Assembly: GCA_017614155.1 (NCBI GenBank)
Contig: JAGACK010000019.1
Span: 1-48,503 of the forward strand
Length of the DNA: 48,503 nucleotides
Origin: Lachnospiraceae bacterium
Lineage (GTDB): Bacteria; Bacillota; Clostridia; Lachnospirales; Lachnospiraceae
Direction: 5' to 3'
Part shown: positions 25,592-34,285 of the stretch, piece by piece
How the letters are laid out: the number at the start of each line of letters is the position of its first letter
Position numbering within the stretch: position 1 is the stretch's first letter
The notes under the pieces: model-generated
Told to the model about the DNA's origin: nothing
Seen by the model: the letters and a program-made list of their open reading frames with translations, nothing else
Databases searched by the model: none
Position numbers and translations under genes: made by a program

Positions 25592-27520
25592 TCAGAACCT
25601 CAGGACTATCGCGCCGAACGGAGGCAGCGTAAATCCTACCGAATACGGCTTTCCGTCCCACGGAATCTCCTCAGCCCTCAATACGGACTCTATCTCGGTA
25701 CCTGTACCTCCATACTGCTTATCATCGCTGTTTAATAAAAGTGTGTATTTTCCGGCCTTCGGAACACCCACCCTGTAATCGGTCCTCTTCATCGGGGTAA
25801 AGTTCACAACAAATACCAGGCTGTCCTTTCCGGAGGAATTTGTTCTGATAAAGGAATACAGGCTTTTTTCGGTGTCATCCGCATTGATCCATTCAAATCC
25901 TTCATTTGAATTGTCAAATTCCCACATGGACTTATACTTTCTGTAGAGTTTCAAAAGATCCGAAACAAAAAGTTTCATGCCGGCATGAAGAGGATCATCC
26001 AGACAGTACCAGTCAAGCTCTCTTTCTTCGCTCCATTCTCTTTCCTGGGCAAATTCCTGTCCCATGAAAAGAAGCTTCTTGCCACAGTGTCCGAACATGA
26101 ATGCGTACCCTGCCCTCAGGTTCGCAAATTTATCCACCTTGAAACCGGGCATCTTCATCAGCATCGAGCACTTCAGATGAACGACCTCATCGTGGCTGAG
26201 CACGAGGATATAATTCTCCGATGAATTATAGCTCATGGCAAAGGTCATCTTGTAGTGATTATCCTTTCTGAAATAGGGATCCAGCTTCATGTAATCACAA
26301 AAATCATTCATCCATCCCATATTCCACTTGAAAGAAAATCCCAGTCCGTCATCTTCGGGCTTGCCGGTGACCTTTGGCCATGCCGTGGACTCTTCCGCTA
26401 TCATCACGGCGCCGGGGAATGCTCCCAGGACTTCAGAGTTCAGATGCTTGAAAAACTCGATAGCTTCGAGGTTTTTATTACCGCCGTATTTATTGGCAAC
26501 CCACTGCCCGCTCTGCTTGCCGTAGTCAAGATAAAGCATGGATGCCACCGCATCGACACGCAGGCCGTCTATATGAAACTCCCTCATCCAGTAGTTGGCA
26601 TTTGCTATGAGGAAATTCTTCACCTCATTCTTCCCATAATCAAAGATCTTTGTGCCCCAGTCAGGATGCTCTCCCTTCTTGGGATCTGCGTATTCATAAA
26701 GCGGAGATCCGTCAAACATGGCCAGTCCGTGCGCATCTCTGGGGAAATGTGCGGGAACCCAGTCAAGGATCACTCCTATTCCGTTTTCATGGAATTTATT
26801 GATCATGTACCTGAAGTCGTCAGGACATCCATACCTTGAGGTTGGCGCATAATAACCCGTGACCTGATAACCCCAGGACCCGTCAAAAGGATATTCCGAC
26901 ATTCCCATCAGCTCTACATGGGTATAGGGCATTTCCTTTAAATACTCCACGATCCTGTCCGTGAACTCACGATAGGAATAAAAACCATCATTCTCCTTGG
27001 TGGGATGTCTCATCCAGGAGCCGAGATGGACCTCATATATGGCCATGGGCTCCCTGTTCATGTCAAGACCTTCCCTTCGCTTCATCCATTTGGAATCCGT
27101 CCATTTGAAATGTGAAAGATCATAGGTTTTTGAAGCCGTTCCGGGTCTCATTTCCGCATAGACCGCATAGGGATCGGCCTTGTAGAGCACACTTCCGTTC
27201 TCGGAAATGATATAGTACTTGTACAGGCTTCCCTCCGTGACATCCGGTACGAAGCAGGTCCAAATCCCTATGTCCTCCATCCTGGTCATGGGATTTGCAT
27301 CGGGCCTCCATTCATTTATGTCTCCGACAAGACTGACATATTTTGCATTGGGAGCCCATACGGCAAAGAAATATCCGTTCTTTCCGTCTTCACATGAAGG
27401 ATGCGCTCCCAGTTTTTTGTATATCTCATAATTCCTGCCGTTACCGAAAAGGTAGGCATCCATCTGGCTGATCTCAATCTTTTGTATCTTCTGGGTTTTT
27501 TCTGCTTTTGTCATCTTCAT
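25592..27520 (-). CDS. glgB: 1,4-alpha-glucan branching enzyme
   Basis: A 642-residue GH13 enzyme that forms alpha-1,6 branches in glycogen. Residues 35-130 are the CBM48 domain (FAVWAPNAKYVSLVGDINEW). The catalytic barrel begins near 160. Key residues are visible: nucleophile Asp323 in DGLRVDAVAS, acid/base Glu376 in AVMIAEES, and Asp444 in LVLSHDEVVH. GVILDWVPAHFPRD gives the first conserved region, and the C-terminal beta domain follows 545. The start overlaps the TPR/AAA-like gene in ATGA. The first 20 residues are a Lys-rich extension before DAYLFGNGRNYEIY. Confidence 0.95.
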   Translation of the reverse strand: MKMTKAEKTQKIQKIEISQMDAYLFGNGRNYEIYKKLGAHPSCEDGKNGYFFAVWAPNAKYVSLVGDINEWRPDANPMTRMEDIGIWTCFVPDVTEGSLYKYYIISENGSVLYKADPYAVYAEMRPGTASKTYDLSHFKWTDSKWMKRREGLDMNREPMAIYEVHLGSWMRHPTKENDGFYSYREFTDRIVEYLKEMPYTHVELMGMSEYPFDGSWGYQVTGYYAPTSRYGCPDDFRYMINKFHENGIGVILDWVPAHFPRDAHGLAMFDGSPLYEYADPKKGEHPDWGTKIFDYGKNEVKNFLIANANYWMREFHIDGLRVDAVASMLYLDYGKQSGQWVANKYGGNKNLEAIEFFKHLNSEVLGAFPGAVMIAEESTAWPKVTGKPEDDGLGFSFKWNMGWMNDFCDYMKLDPYFRKDNHYKMTFAMSYNSSENYILVLSHDEVVHLKCSMLMKMPGFKVDKFANLRAGYAFMFGHCGKKLLFMGQEFAQEREWSEERELDWYCLDDPLHAGMKLFVSDLLKLYRKYKSMWEFDNSNEGFEWINADDTEKSLYSFIRTNSSGKDSLVFVVNFTPMKRTDYRVGVPKAGKYTLLLNSDDKQYGGTGTEIESVLRAEEIPWDGKPYSVGFTLPPFGAIVLRF

Positions 27521-29961
27521 TTCTTTTCAAAATCCTTTTCTCTGATAATGATCAGATCATCTTCATTGTACCGTTTTGCAAAGAGAACATCCATAAGATG
27601 TGACATGTTCTTTTTATTTACATTCCTTATCGCATCATCAACTATCGCTTCCACCTCTGTCGCAGTCACCTGATGATCGATAGTCTGCATTTCGTCTATC
27701 CTGCTGTACAGAGCAAGGATTGCCATCTCATCGATCAGATATTCCTGCGCTCTGGCATAATCCTTTGCATGCTGCACCAGATCGTTGTTTGAAAAAGTCG
27801 GGATCTCTATAGCCACGCTGAAAACCTTGTTGAAAGCCCCGTCATCCCACGGAAGATTTCGAAGGGAATTCTTTTCATCTTCAAGGATTACCAGAAGCGA
27901 CAATCCTTCCGATGAAAGAGTTTCTACCAGCTTTCCTGTGGTCTGTCTGGTAAGTCTGCCGGCTTTTTCGACCACGAGCACATTTCCGTCAAGAGCTTTT
28001 AAGGATCTGGCTATGTCCTTTGTATTGAAAACATCGGCATCTATCTTTGCAACTTTGATTCCCATGTAGGAATTCTTCTGCTGCTGGTCTCTCGCAAGTG
28101 ACTGGGCCATAGCCATACGCAGCGTCTCTTCGTTTCCGGCAACCACCACATTTCCTCTGGAGCCTGTCATGGAAACACGGGAGAGCGCCTTCAAAAGTCT
28201 GTCCTGCATGCCTCCCATAGATATGAAGGGAGCAAATATCTGCCTTTCTTCGGCAGTAAAGTCCGTTTTTTCTACTATTCTTTCTTCTTTCGGCTCTTCC
28301 CTGCGTTCCGGCTTTTTTTCCGGTGCCTTTTTTTCTTTTCTTTCAGCTTTCTCCGGTCTTACCGGCCTCTGAGGTCTTTCGGCCTTCTCAGGTCTCTGTG
28401 GCCTTTGCGGTCTTTCAGGACCTTCCGGCCCTTCACTCTGCGACATTCCCTCAGGAACATTCTTTTCGGATCTTTCCGATCCGTTTTCCCTGACCTGTCT
28501 GGGCGTCAGGGTTTCAAAACGCCGCTTGCTCTGTGCCCTGACCTCTTCCCACTGCGCCAGCACGGTAGCCAGATCCATCTGTCCGGTGATCTGCTTTTCA
28601 ACCTGAGCCGGCTCATCCGGAACATTCATCCCCATCTGTCCGTCATAGTCTTCCTTGAGCAGGTTTCTGTACTGCTGCGGCATCCTGGGAAGGCTTTCTC
28701 CGAACTCCGTCTTTTTGATGACTGTCGGTTTTAATACTTCCTCGGTATGATACAGGGTCTCTGAAGATCTTTCCTGTCTGTAAACAGGGATATCCTGTAC
28801 TTCCGGGGCCCTTTCAAGATCCTCCACTACCGGCTCTGCATAAGCATCCTTTCCGTTGAATATCTCTGTCATGCCTACATCGGGTTCAGGGATACTCTGT
28901 TCAGGCTGGGTCATGACTTCGCCGGTCTTTTCTTCAAGCTCGTCTATATTGGCCTTTAACTCTTCCTGCAGATTGATGGTACTGTATTTGTCTACATTTA
29001 TGAATATCTCATTCTGTTCCGGAGGCAAAGACGGCTGCTGTACGGCCGATGAAGCCAGCTGCTCCTCAAGCTGTCTGTCCGGCATCCTGATCGTCGGTTC
29101 ATTTGATGCATAGACATTTCTGACCTCTATGGACATCCCCTCCGGATGGGGCTGCTGCATCGCTGCCTGCTGCATTACCGGATCGGCTTCCTGCTGCATC
29201 ATCCCGTTATATGCCTGTCCGTCATACGGCTGTCCGTCATATCCCGGCGCATATCCCTCATTTCCGGTCTGATAACCCATTCCCGTATAATAAGGGTCGT
29301 TTCCATACATGCCGCCATTCTGTGCAGGCTGCGTATATCCATCATTTACCGGACCGTGTGAAAGATCCTCTTCCGATACAAATAATGTCTTGAGTTCTTT
29401 TGCCTTCTGTACATAGGGCCCTTTCACGAACCAGAGGATTATCTCATCACAGGCATTTATGCACTGCTGTGACTGACCTGTCTGATAATACAGATAGGCC
29501 AGTTCATAAGCCCATCTTTCCAGGAAGTCTCCGAAATAGTTCTTCTTGAATTCCTCCAGGACTTCTATCATCTCCGAACGATCGGCGCCTACAGCCTTTA
29601 ATATCTTGTATTTAAGTATGTATCTGCCCGGATCGTTAGGCGAAAGCTCTATAAATTCCTTCAGGAATTTATCCGCATATGCGTACTGGCCAATCTTTGT
29701 TGAGATCTCGCAAAGGTCGTAGACCACCTTTCTTTTAATCGGATCCTCAGGATCCCTGTCATAAGCTATGCCCAGCACAATAAATGCATCGTCGTAGCGT
29801 CTGTTAATTTTATATACTTCGCTTACCATCCTGAGTGTTCGGACACTCTTTTCCGTACGCCAGTCTATGGTATCTGCTATCTCAAGCGCCTCACCAAACT
29901 CATCTCTGTCGATCAGCGAAAGGATCTGATTGACGCGCACTCTTCTCTCGTACTTATCCAA
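27517..29961 (-). CDS. TPR protein with degenerate AAA-like C-terminal domain
   Basis: About 814 residues. The N-terminal 215 are TPR-like helix pairs (YDDAFIVLGIAYDRDPEDP, YADKFLKEFIELSPNDPGRY, LAYLYYQTGQSQQCINACDEI). Next are a Gln/Gly/Tyr/Met-rich stretch and a long charged linker with repeats of PERPQRP and RPEKAER. The last 230 residues look like a CbxX/AAA-type domain (VKIDADVFNTKDIARSLKALDGNVLVVEKAG), but the Walker A position reads GNEETLRMA without the GKT, so ATP hydrolysis is doubtful. The start is uncertain: ATGs at 29985 and 29973 have no ribosome binding site and lie in a hairpin, while TTG at 29961 has GGAGG five bases upstream, which I prefer. The gene is coupled to glgB, suggesting a link with glycogen, but the role is unknown. 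Confidence 0.75.
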   Translation of the reverse strand: MDKYERRVRVNQILSLIDRDEFGEALEIADTIDWRTEKSVRTLRMVSEVYKINRRYDDAFIVLGIAYDRDPEDPIKRKVVYDLCEISTKIGQYAYADKFLKEFIELSPNDPGRYILKYKILKAVGADRSEMIEVLEEFKKNYFGDFLERWAYELAYLYYQTGQSQQCINACDEIILWFVKGPYVQKAKELKTLFVSEEDLSHGPVNDGYTQPAQNGGMYGNDPYYTGMGYQTGNEGYAPGYDGQPYDGQAYNGMMQQEADPVMQQAAMQQPHPEGMSIEVRNVYASNEPTIRMPDRQLEEQLASSAVQQPSLPPEQNEIFINVDKYSTINLQEELKANIDELEEKTGEVMTQPEQSIPEPDVGMTEIFNGKDAYAEPVVEDLERAPEVQDIPVYRQERSSETLYHTEEVLKPTVIKKTEFGESLPRMPQQYRNLLKEDYDGQMGMNVPDEPAQVEKQITGQMDLATVLAQWEEVRAQSKRRFETLTPRQVRENGSERSEKNVPEGMSQSEGPEGPERPQRPQRPEKAERPQRPVRPEKAERKEKKAPEKKPERREEPKEERIVEKTDFTAEERQIFAPFISMGGMQDRLLKALSRVSMTGSRGNVVVAGNEETLRMAMAQSLARDQQQKNSYMGIKVAKIDADVFNTKDIARSLKALDGNVLVVEKAGRLTRQTTGKLVETLSSEGLSLLVILEDEKNSLRNLPWDDGAFNKVFSVAIEIPTFSNNDLVQHAKDYARAQEYLIDEMAILALYSRIDEMQTIDHQVTATEVEAIVDDAIRNVNKKNMSHLMDVLFAKRYNEDDLIIIREKDFEKK

Positions 29962-29971
29962 AACTTCCTCC

Positions 29972-29992
29972 ATGATGCATTTCATGCATCAT
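29972..29992 (-). repeat. Perfect hairpin over the possible start codons
   Basis: ATGATGCAT (29972-29980) and ATGCATCAT (29984-29992) with a three-base loop form a nine-base stem that covers both in-frame ATG codons at the head of the TPR/AAA-like gene and abuts its GGAGG site. It could hold the ribosome binding site or simply be the reason translation starts at TTG 29961. Confidence 0.55.
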
Positions 29993-30062
29993 TTTTACAT
30001 ATATTCAGGCACAGCATTACCGAACGGCAAAGTGTTATCCGTTCGGGAAGTCATACTTTTTT

Positions 30063-30091
30063 AGTGTATCATAGGCAATTTCTTATGTCAA
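30063..30091 (-). promoter_or_regulatory. Promoter of the TPR/AAA-glgB operon inside the end of rsmA
   Basis: On the minus strand the last codons of rsmA supply a consensus TTGACA (30086-30091). Seventeen bases later comes TACACT (30063-30068) with a TG one base before it, an extended -10. Just downstream a CCGAACGG / CCGTTCGG hairpin (about 30023-30049) lies in the leader. Confidence 0.65.
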
Positions 30092-30940
30092 AATATCCGC
30101 CAGCCTGGCAAACTCTGAAAGTGTCAGCTCTTCTCCCCTTACCGACGGCTTTTTTCCAAGCTTTTCTATGGCGTCTTCTATCTGTTCTTTTGAAAGGTTC
30201 AGGCCGGCATAATTCTTCAGTCCGTTCACCAGCGTCTTTCTTCGCTGATTGAAAGAACCCCTGATGAGCCTGAACATCAGATCCTGATCCTTTACTGCGA
30301 CCGGTTTTTCCCTGTAGATCCCAAGCCGCAGAACCACGGAGCCCACATTCGGTCTCGGAACAAAACAGGACGGCGCAACCTGAAGGGCTACAACGGGATC
30401 CGAATAATACCGGACCGCCAGTGAAAGGGATCCGTATTCCTTTGTTGACGGTTCAGCCTTGATCCGCTCTGCCACTTCCTTTTGTATCATAACGGTCACG
30501 CTTTCAAACGGACATCCGGATTCAAGTATGTACATCAGTACCGGAGTGGTAATGTAATAAGGAAGATTTGCAACAACCTTGATGCTGCTGAAATCCTCCG
30601 CATTTTTTAACAGCTCATAAAGATCGCACTTCAGGATATCATCATTTATCAGGGTCAGATTATCATATCCGGAAAGCGTATCCTCCAGGACCGGCATGAG
30701 TTTTTTGTCTATCTCTACGGCTACAACCCTTCCCGCTTTTTCGCAGAGCATCTGGGTCAGCGTCCCCAGTCCGGGCCCGATCTCAAGAACAAGATCCTCT
30801 TTATTGACCCCGGATATCTCTACTATCCTCTCGAGCACATTCCCATCGATCAGAAAATTCTGTCCGTATTTTTTCTGCGCCCTGATCCCATATTTTTCAA
30901 GTGTCGCTCCGGTAACTGAAGGATTTCCCAAAAAAGCCAT
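30083..30940 (-). CDS. rsmA: 16S rRNA dimethyladenosine transferase
   Basis: This 285-residue enzyme (KsgA) dimethylates two adjacent adenosines near the 3' end of 16S rRNA using S-adenosylmethionine. The visible motifs are GQNFLIDGNV, the SAM-binding EIGPGLGTLTQ, VAVEIDKKL, and NLPYYITTPVL, the catalytic NLPY of N6-adenine methylases. The C-terminal helical domain follows at about 205-285 with SFNQRRKTLVNGL. It starts two bases after the tatD stop codon and the order tatD-rsmA is widespread in Firmicutes. The ribosome binding site is weak (GGAT), so coupling to tatD is likely. Confidence 0.95.
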   Translation of the reverse strand: MAFLGNPSVTGATLEKYGIRAQKKYGQNFLIDGNVLERIVEISGVNKEDLVLEIGPGLGTLTQMLCEKAGRVVAVEIDKKLMPVLEDTLSGYDNLTLINDDILKCDLYELLKNAEDFSSIKVVANLPYYITTPVLMYILESGCPFESVTVMIQKEVAERIKAEPSTKEYGSLSLAVRYYSDPVVALQVAPSCFVPRPNVGSVVLRLGIYREKPVAVKDQDLMFRLIRGSFNQRRKTLVNGLKNYAGLNLSKEQIEDAIEKLGKKPSVRGEELTLSEFARLADILT

Positions 30941-30942
30941 AT

Positions 30943-31731
30943 CTATCCGATCCCATATAAAAGCTTTGCGTTTTCAAAAGTTGCCTGACAGGTTTCCTCA
31001 TAGGAGATCTCTTTTATCTGCGCTATCTCCCTTGCGATGTATACCAGGTTCAGGGATGAGTTCCTCTCCCCTCGAAAAGGAACCGGAGCAAGATAAGGAC
31101 AGTCGGTTTCCAGCACTATCTTTTCGATCGGTATCTCTTTTACTACACTTTTGAGCTTCTTTCCGTTTTTGAAGGTGACTACTCCCCCGACTCCGATGAC
31201 AAAACCAAGTCTGATATACTTTTCAGCCTCCTCGGGCGCATAAGAAAAACAGTGCACGATCCCGTTTCTCCTGTCCGTGCAGCTGCCAAATTCATCAGAA
31301 AGAACCCTGTATGTATCTGCCGCCGCCTCCCTGCTGTGGACTACCAGCGGAAGATCCAGTTCCTTTGAAAGCCTGATCTGCCTTCTGAACCATTTTTCCT
31401 GTATTTCCTTTGGAGGATAGCCCTCCTGCAGGTCAAAACCCGCTTCGCCTATCGCCCTTATCTTTTTATTTGACAGGGCAAGCTCCTTTATAACTAAGAT
31501 GTCTTCCTCACTCAAACTGTCTGCCGACTCGGGATGAACGCCCAGAGCTCCGTAGATATAATCATATTTTTGAGTAAGCTCTGCCGTGGTCTTCACCGAT
31601 TCCATGTCCGCTGCGATATTTACCGCATAACGGATGCCGGCTTCAGGAAGCTTTGTCCCCAGGAGTTCCTCCCTGTCAGGATCAAAGCGCGCATCATCAA
31701 AATGCGCGTGCGTTTCAAATATTTCCGTCAT
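30943..31731 (-). CDS. tatD: TatD-family metal-dependent hydrolase
   Basis: A 262-residue TIM-barrel hydrolase, usually described as a 3'-5' exonuclease or DNase. Metal ligands are visible: ETHAHFDD (His8 and His10), the glutamate in IGEAGFDL, the histidine in LVVHSR, GIVHCFS and the aspartate in LETDCPYLAP. The usual EIGLDY is EAGFDL here, a mild variation. The start overlaps the AI-2E-type permease by 17 bases, and the gene is followed at once by rsmA. Confidence 0.93.
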   Translation of the reverse strand: MTEIFETHAHFDDARFDPDREELLGTKLPEAGIRYAVNIAADMESVKTTAELTQKYDYIYGALGVHPESADSLSEEDILVIKELALSNKKIRAIGEAGFDLQEGYPPKEIQEKWFRRQIRLSKELDLPLVVHSREAAADTYRVLSDEFGSCTDRRNGIVHCFSYAPEEAEKYIRLGFVIGVGGVVTFKNGKKLKSVVKEIPIEKIVLETDCPYLAPVPFRGERNSSLNLVYIAREIAQIKEISYEETCQATFENAKLLYGIG

Positions 31732-32884
31732 TTTTTTCCGCCAGACGCGCGGCCTTTTTTGCCGCCTTTCTCTTTTCGAGTTTTTTCAGGATCCAGTCCT
31801 CATAGATGAAATCGCAGATCGCTGCAAGAGGAATGGCAAGAAGTATGCCCATGAACCCGAAGATCTTTCCAAAAAGTATGATCGCTATCAGTATCCATAT
31901 GGATGCAACCCCGAGAGATGATCCGAAAAGCTTGGGTTTTATTATATAACCGTCAACTGTCTGTATGATCACGGTAAATATCAGGAAAAGAAGGGCATCC
32001 CACGGGCTTGCAAAGAGGAGGATGAATGTCCCTATGAGAGCACCGACTATGGGTCCGAAAGTAGGCGCCAGATTTGTCAGGCCCACCACCACGGATACGA
32101 GGATCTTGTAATTCATCCCCGTTGCGGTCATGAAAATGAAATTTGCCACTCCGACGATCAGTGAATCAAGCAGCTCGCCTCCGACATAGCTTAAAAGGAT
32201 CTTGTTGCATCTCTTCCAGAAAAGAGCCGACTCTGCATACCTTCTGTCAGATAATATGAGCCTCAGCAGATGCTTCAGCCCTTTTATCATGCGCTCCTTG
32301 TCAAGCAGGAAATAAATGGCAATGATAAAGGCAAGGATAGCATTGAAAAAACTCTTCCCTATGTTCATGGAAGTATTTATTATGCTGCCCACATTTTTTG
32401 GTATGTTCTGGGTCAGAAATTTGATCACATTGTCACTGACATTCGTGAAATTTGAAATGTCTATATTGAATCTTGCAGCCGTCTGTCTGAACTGGCCAAG
32501 CATCTTTATAAGCTGATTTGCGTAATTGCCGAAGCTGTTGACAAAAAGAACGATATTGCCGATGATCTGGGGAATTATGGCAACAAGGAGCAGAGTCACC
32601 AAAGCGATGACAATGATGGTCGTAAGAAGTACTCCCAGCGCTCTTTTGAGTTTGACCGATTTGATCTTTGAAAAGATGGTACGCTCAAAAAACACCAGTA
32701 CCGGGTTTAGCAGATATGCGATCACCACGCCTGCGATCACAGGCTTCAGATATCCGACCGCAACCTTCACATAACTGATAAAGATGGGGATATTCATCAA
32801 CAGCACAAAAAGCAGCACTGCACTGCAGGCCGCTATAGTATATCCCACCCATTTTTTTTCAAGCCAGTTCTTGTCAAATCTCAT
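31715..32884 (-). CDS. AI-2E-type (PerM/YtvI-like) permease
   Basis: A 389-residue membrane protein with about eight hydrophobic segments (15-35, 38-60, 85-115, 165-195, 228-255, 263-285, 290-318, 325-355). The pattern PVIAGVVIAYLLNPVLVFFER near the start and GLTNLAPTFGPIVGALIG later are typical of the AI-2E transporter family (PF01594). The transported substrate is unknown: members are linked to quorum-signal export, sodium/proton exchange or sporulation proteins, and the name alone is not evidence. The start overlaps the acyltransferase stop in ATGA. Confidence 0.88.
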   Translation of the reverse strand: MRFDKNWLEKKWVGYTIAACSAVLLFVLLMNIPIFISYVKVAVGYLKPVIAGVVIAYLLNPVLVFFERTIFSKIKSVKLKRALGVLLTTIIVIALVTLLLVAIIPQIIGNIVLFVNSFGNYANQLIKMLGQFRQTAARFNIDISNFTNVSDNVIKFLTQNIPKNVGSIINTSMNIGKSFFNAILAFIIAIYFLLDKERMIKGLKHLLRLILSDRRYAESALFWKRCNKILLSYVGGELLDSLIVGVANFIFMTATGMNYKILVSVVVGLTNLAPTFGPIVGALIGTFILLFASPWDALLFLIFTVIIQTVDGYIIKPKLFGSSLGVASIWILIAIILFGKIFGFMGILLAIPLAAICDFIYEDWILKKLEKRKAAKKAARLAEKNDGNI

Positions 32885-33972
32885 TGATCTTTCCCGTCCG
32901 AAATCTTCGACTGTATTATCATTTTACATATTTCATATATTTTAATCAATACGAATTCCGCGGCAAGTACGAAAAAAACGGTTGAAAAATTGAATATGAT
33001 ATTCTTTGCCCGCGGTATGTATTCCGTAATCTTGAAAGACAGCACCTCCGCGCAGTAAAGGATATAGAAATTGATATGCGTTATCATGATGAAAAGAGAA
33101 TTTCTCCCGAAAAATTCAAGAAAAGACAAGGGAGACACGGGGACGGTCCTATTGTCTCCTTTTTTCCTGTCGACAGCCATCGATATAAGGATAACCCCCA
33201 GGCTTCCCATGATCGCATTTATATAATAAAGGCCGATGTTTCCGTATACTCCAAAATGCATGTCGACGGTGCCGTTAAAATTGTGGATCAGAATCAGCAG
33301 CAGCAAAAGGACTGCCCCCGCTGCCGCCAAAAACAGTCTTTTAATATTGATCTTTTCAATAAACAGGTACATCAGATATCCCGTGGCAGCAAAAAACGCT
33401 GCCGGGAAGAACCTGACCAGGGCGATAAAGAAATGCTCCCCTCTGTTCCCCAAGGTAAAATAAATGATCAGTGAAACAAATAAAGTAACGGCGGCCGTGA
33501 TATAAGCCGCATATTTTTTCGAAAATGACAGGGCTGCCTTCATAACCAGAAAGAACAGCATGTCTCCAAAAAACGCCGTGGGCAGAAACCAGAGCACGGA
33601 ATTGCCGTAAAGAACAAGTGTATCGGATATGTTCTGACGAAGGCTTCCAAAAGGGTCTCCGTTCCCGGTCACATAGAAGTAGGCCAGGTCTATCAGAGGA
33701 TAAAGAACGGAAAATACAAGATAGGGAAGCATGATCCTTTTTAATTTTTTTAAAAGGACTGTTTTTATATCCCTGGCAGTCTCATTGATATGACATGAAA
33801 GCATGCCGGATACAACAAAAAACAGCGGCATGTGAAAGGAAACGATATAGTTCCTGATGCCGAAATCCACATATTCGATATGGGCGATGATGACGAGGAT
33901 GATACCTATCCCCTTGGCTATGTCAAAATAACCGAGCCGGGGTCTCCGGTCTTTTCTTTTTTCTGTATCCAT
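32881..33972 (-). CDS. Acyltransferase-3 family membrane protein
   Basis: A 363-residue protein with about ten membrane segments. The N-terminus GYFDIAKGIGIILVIIAHI and SFHMPLFFVVSGML match the acyltransferase-3 family (PF01757), whose members O-acetylate sugars, peptidoglycan or exopolysaccharide. The substrate is not identifiable. A longer frame starts at 34023 inside the tRNA-Pro gene. I use the ATG at 33972, which has AGAGGTG two to eight bases upstream and gives the normal family start. A terminator for the tRNA transcript ends just ten bases before the start, so transcription of this operon must come from read-through or a promoter I cannot see. Confidence 0.85.
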   Translation of the reverse strand: MDTEKRKDRRPRLGYFDIAKGIGIILVIIAHIEYVDFGIRNYIVSFHMPLFFVVSGMLSCHINETARDIKTVLLKKLKRIMLPYLVFSVLYPLIDLAYFYVTGNGDPFGSLRQNISDTLVLYGNSVLWFLPTAFFGDMLFFLVMKAALSFSKKYAAYITAAVTLFVSLIIYFTLGNRGEHFFIALVRFFPAAFFAATGYLMYLFIEKINIKRLFLAAAGAVLLLLLILIHNFNGTVDMHFGVYGNIGLYYINAIMGSLGVILISMAVDRKKGDNRTVPVSPLSFLEFFGRNSLFIMITHINFYILYCAEVLSFKITEYIPRAKNIIFNFSTVFFVLAAEFVLIKIYEICKMIIQSKISDGKDQ

Positions 33973-33981
33973 GACACCTCT

Positions 33982-34003
33982 AAAAAAAGCCGCCAAGGGC
34001 GAC
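33982..34003 (-). terminator. Terminator of the tRNA transcript
   Basis: The short stem GTCGCC / GGCGGC (33998-34003 with 33989-33994, three-base loop, one G-U pair) is followed on the minus strand by seven T residues. It lies eight bases after the tRNA-Pro 3' end and immediately before the acyltransferase start. Confidence 0.75.
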
Positions 34004-34011
34004 TTTTTTGA

Positions 34012-34085
<74 letters not shown>

Positions 34086-34108
34086 TTTATCAATTCTGTT
34101 TTTGAAAG

Positions 34109-34147
34109 AAAAGCATCAACCCCGTCTTTTGCGGAACCGATGCTTTT
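34109..34147 (-). other. Hairpin between the two tRNAs
   Basis: AAAAGCATC (minus strand, 34139-34147) pairs perfectly with GATGCTTTT (34109-34117), a nine-base stem with a 21-base loop, followed by CTTT on the minus strand. It may be a processing signal or a leaky terminator between tRNA-Lys and tRNA-Pro. Confidence 0.45.
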
Positions 34148-34150
34148 TAG

Positions 34151-34223
34151 TGCGCCTCCAGGGACTCGAACCCTGGACACCCTGATTAAGAGTCAGGTGC
34201 TCTACCAACTGAGCTAGAAGCGC
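34151..34223 (-). tRNA. tRNA-Lys (anticodon CTT)
   Basis: A cloverleaf with acceptor GCGCTTC (34217-34223) pairing GAGGCGC (34152-34158), anticodon stem CCTGA/TCAGG with loop CTCTTAA giving CTT, T-stem CAGGG/CCCTG and discriminator A. CCA is not encoded. It reads AAG and is the first product of the tRNA transcript. Confidence 0.93.
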
Positions 34224-34244
34224 ATCCTGCATAACGCAAGTGCT

Positions 34245-34273
34245 ATTATATTATATTATTTTTGCGTATGCAA
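34245..34273 (-). promoter_or_regulatory. Strong tRNA promoter overlapping the EAL gene end region
   Basis: On the minus strand there is TTGCAT (34268-34273), a 17-base spacer and consensus TATAAT (34245-34250). Transcription should start near 34238, about 15 bases before tRNA-Lys. The same stretch contains an imperfect hairpin (GCATAACGCAA at 34229-34239 with TTGCGTATGC at 34262-34271) that could end the EAL transcript. Confidence 0.8.
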
Positions 34274-34285
34274 GCACTTTTTTCC

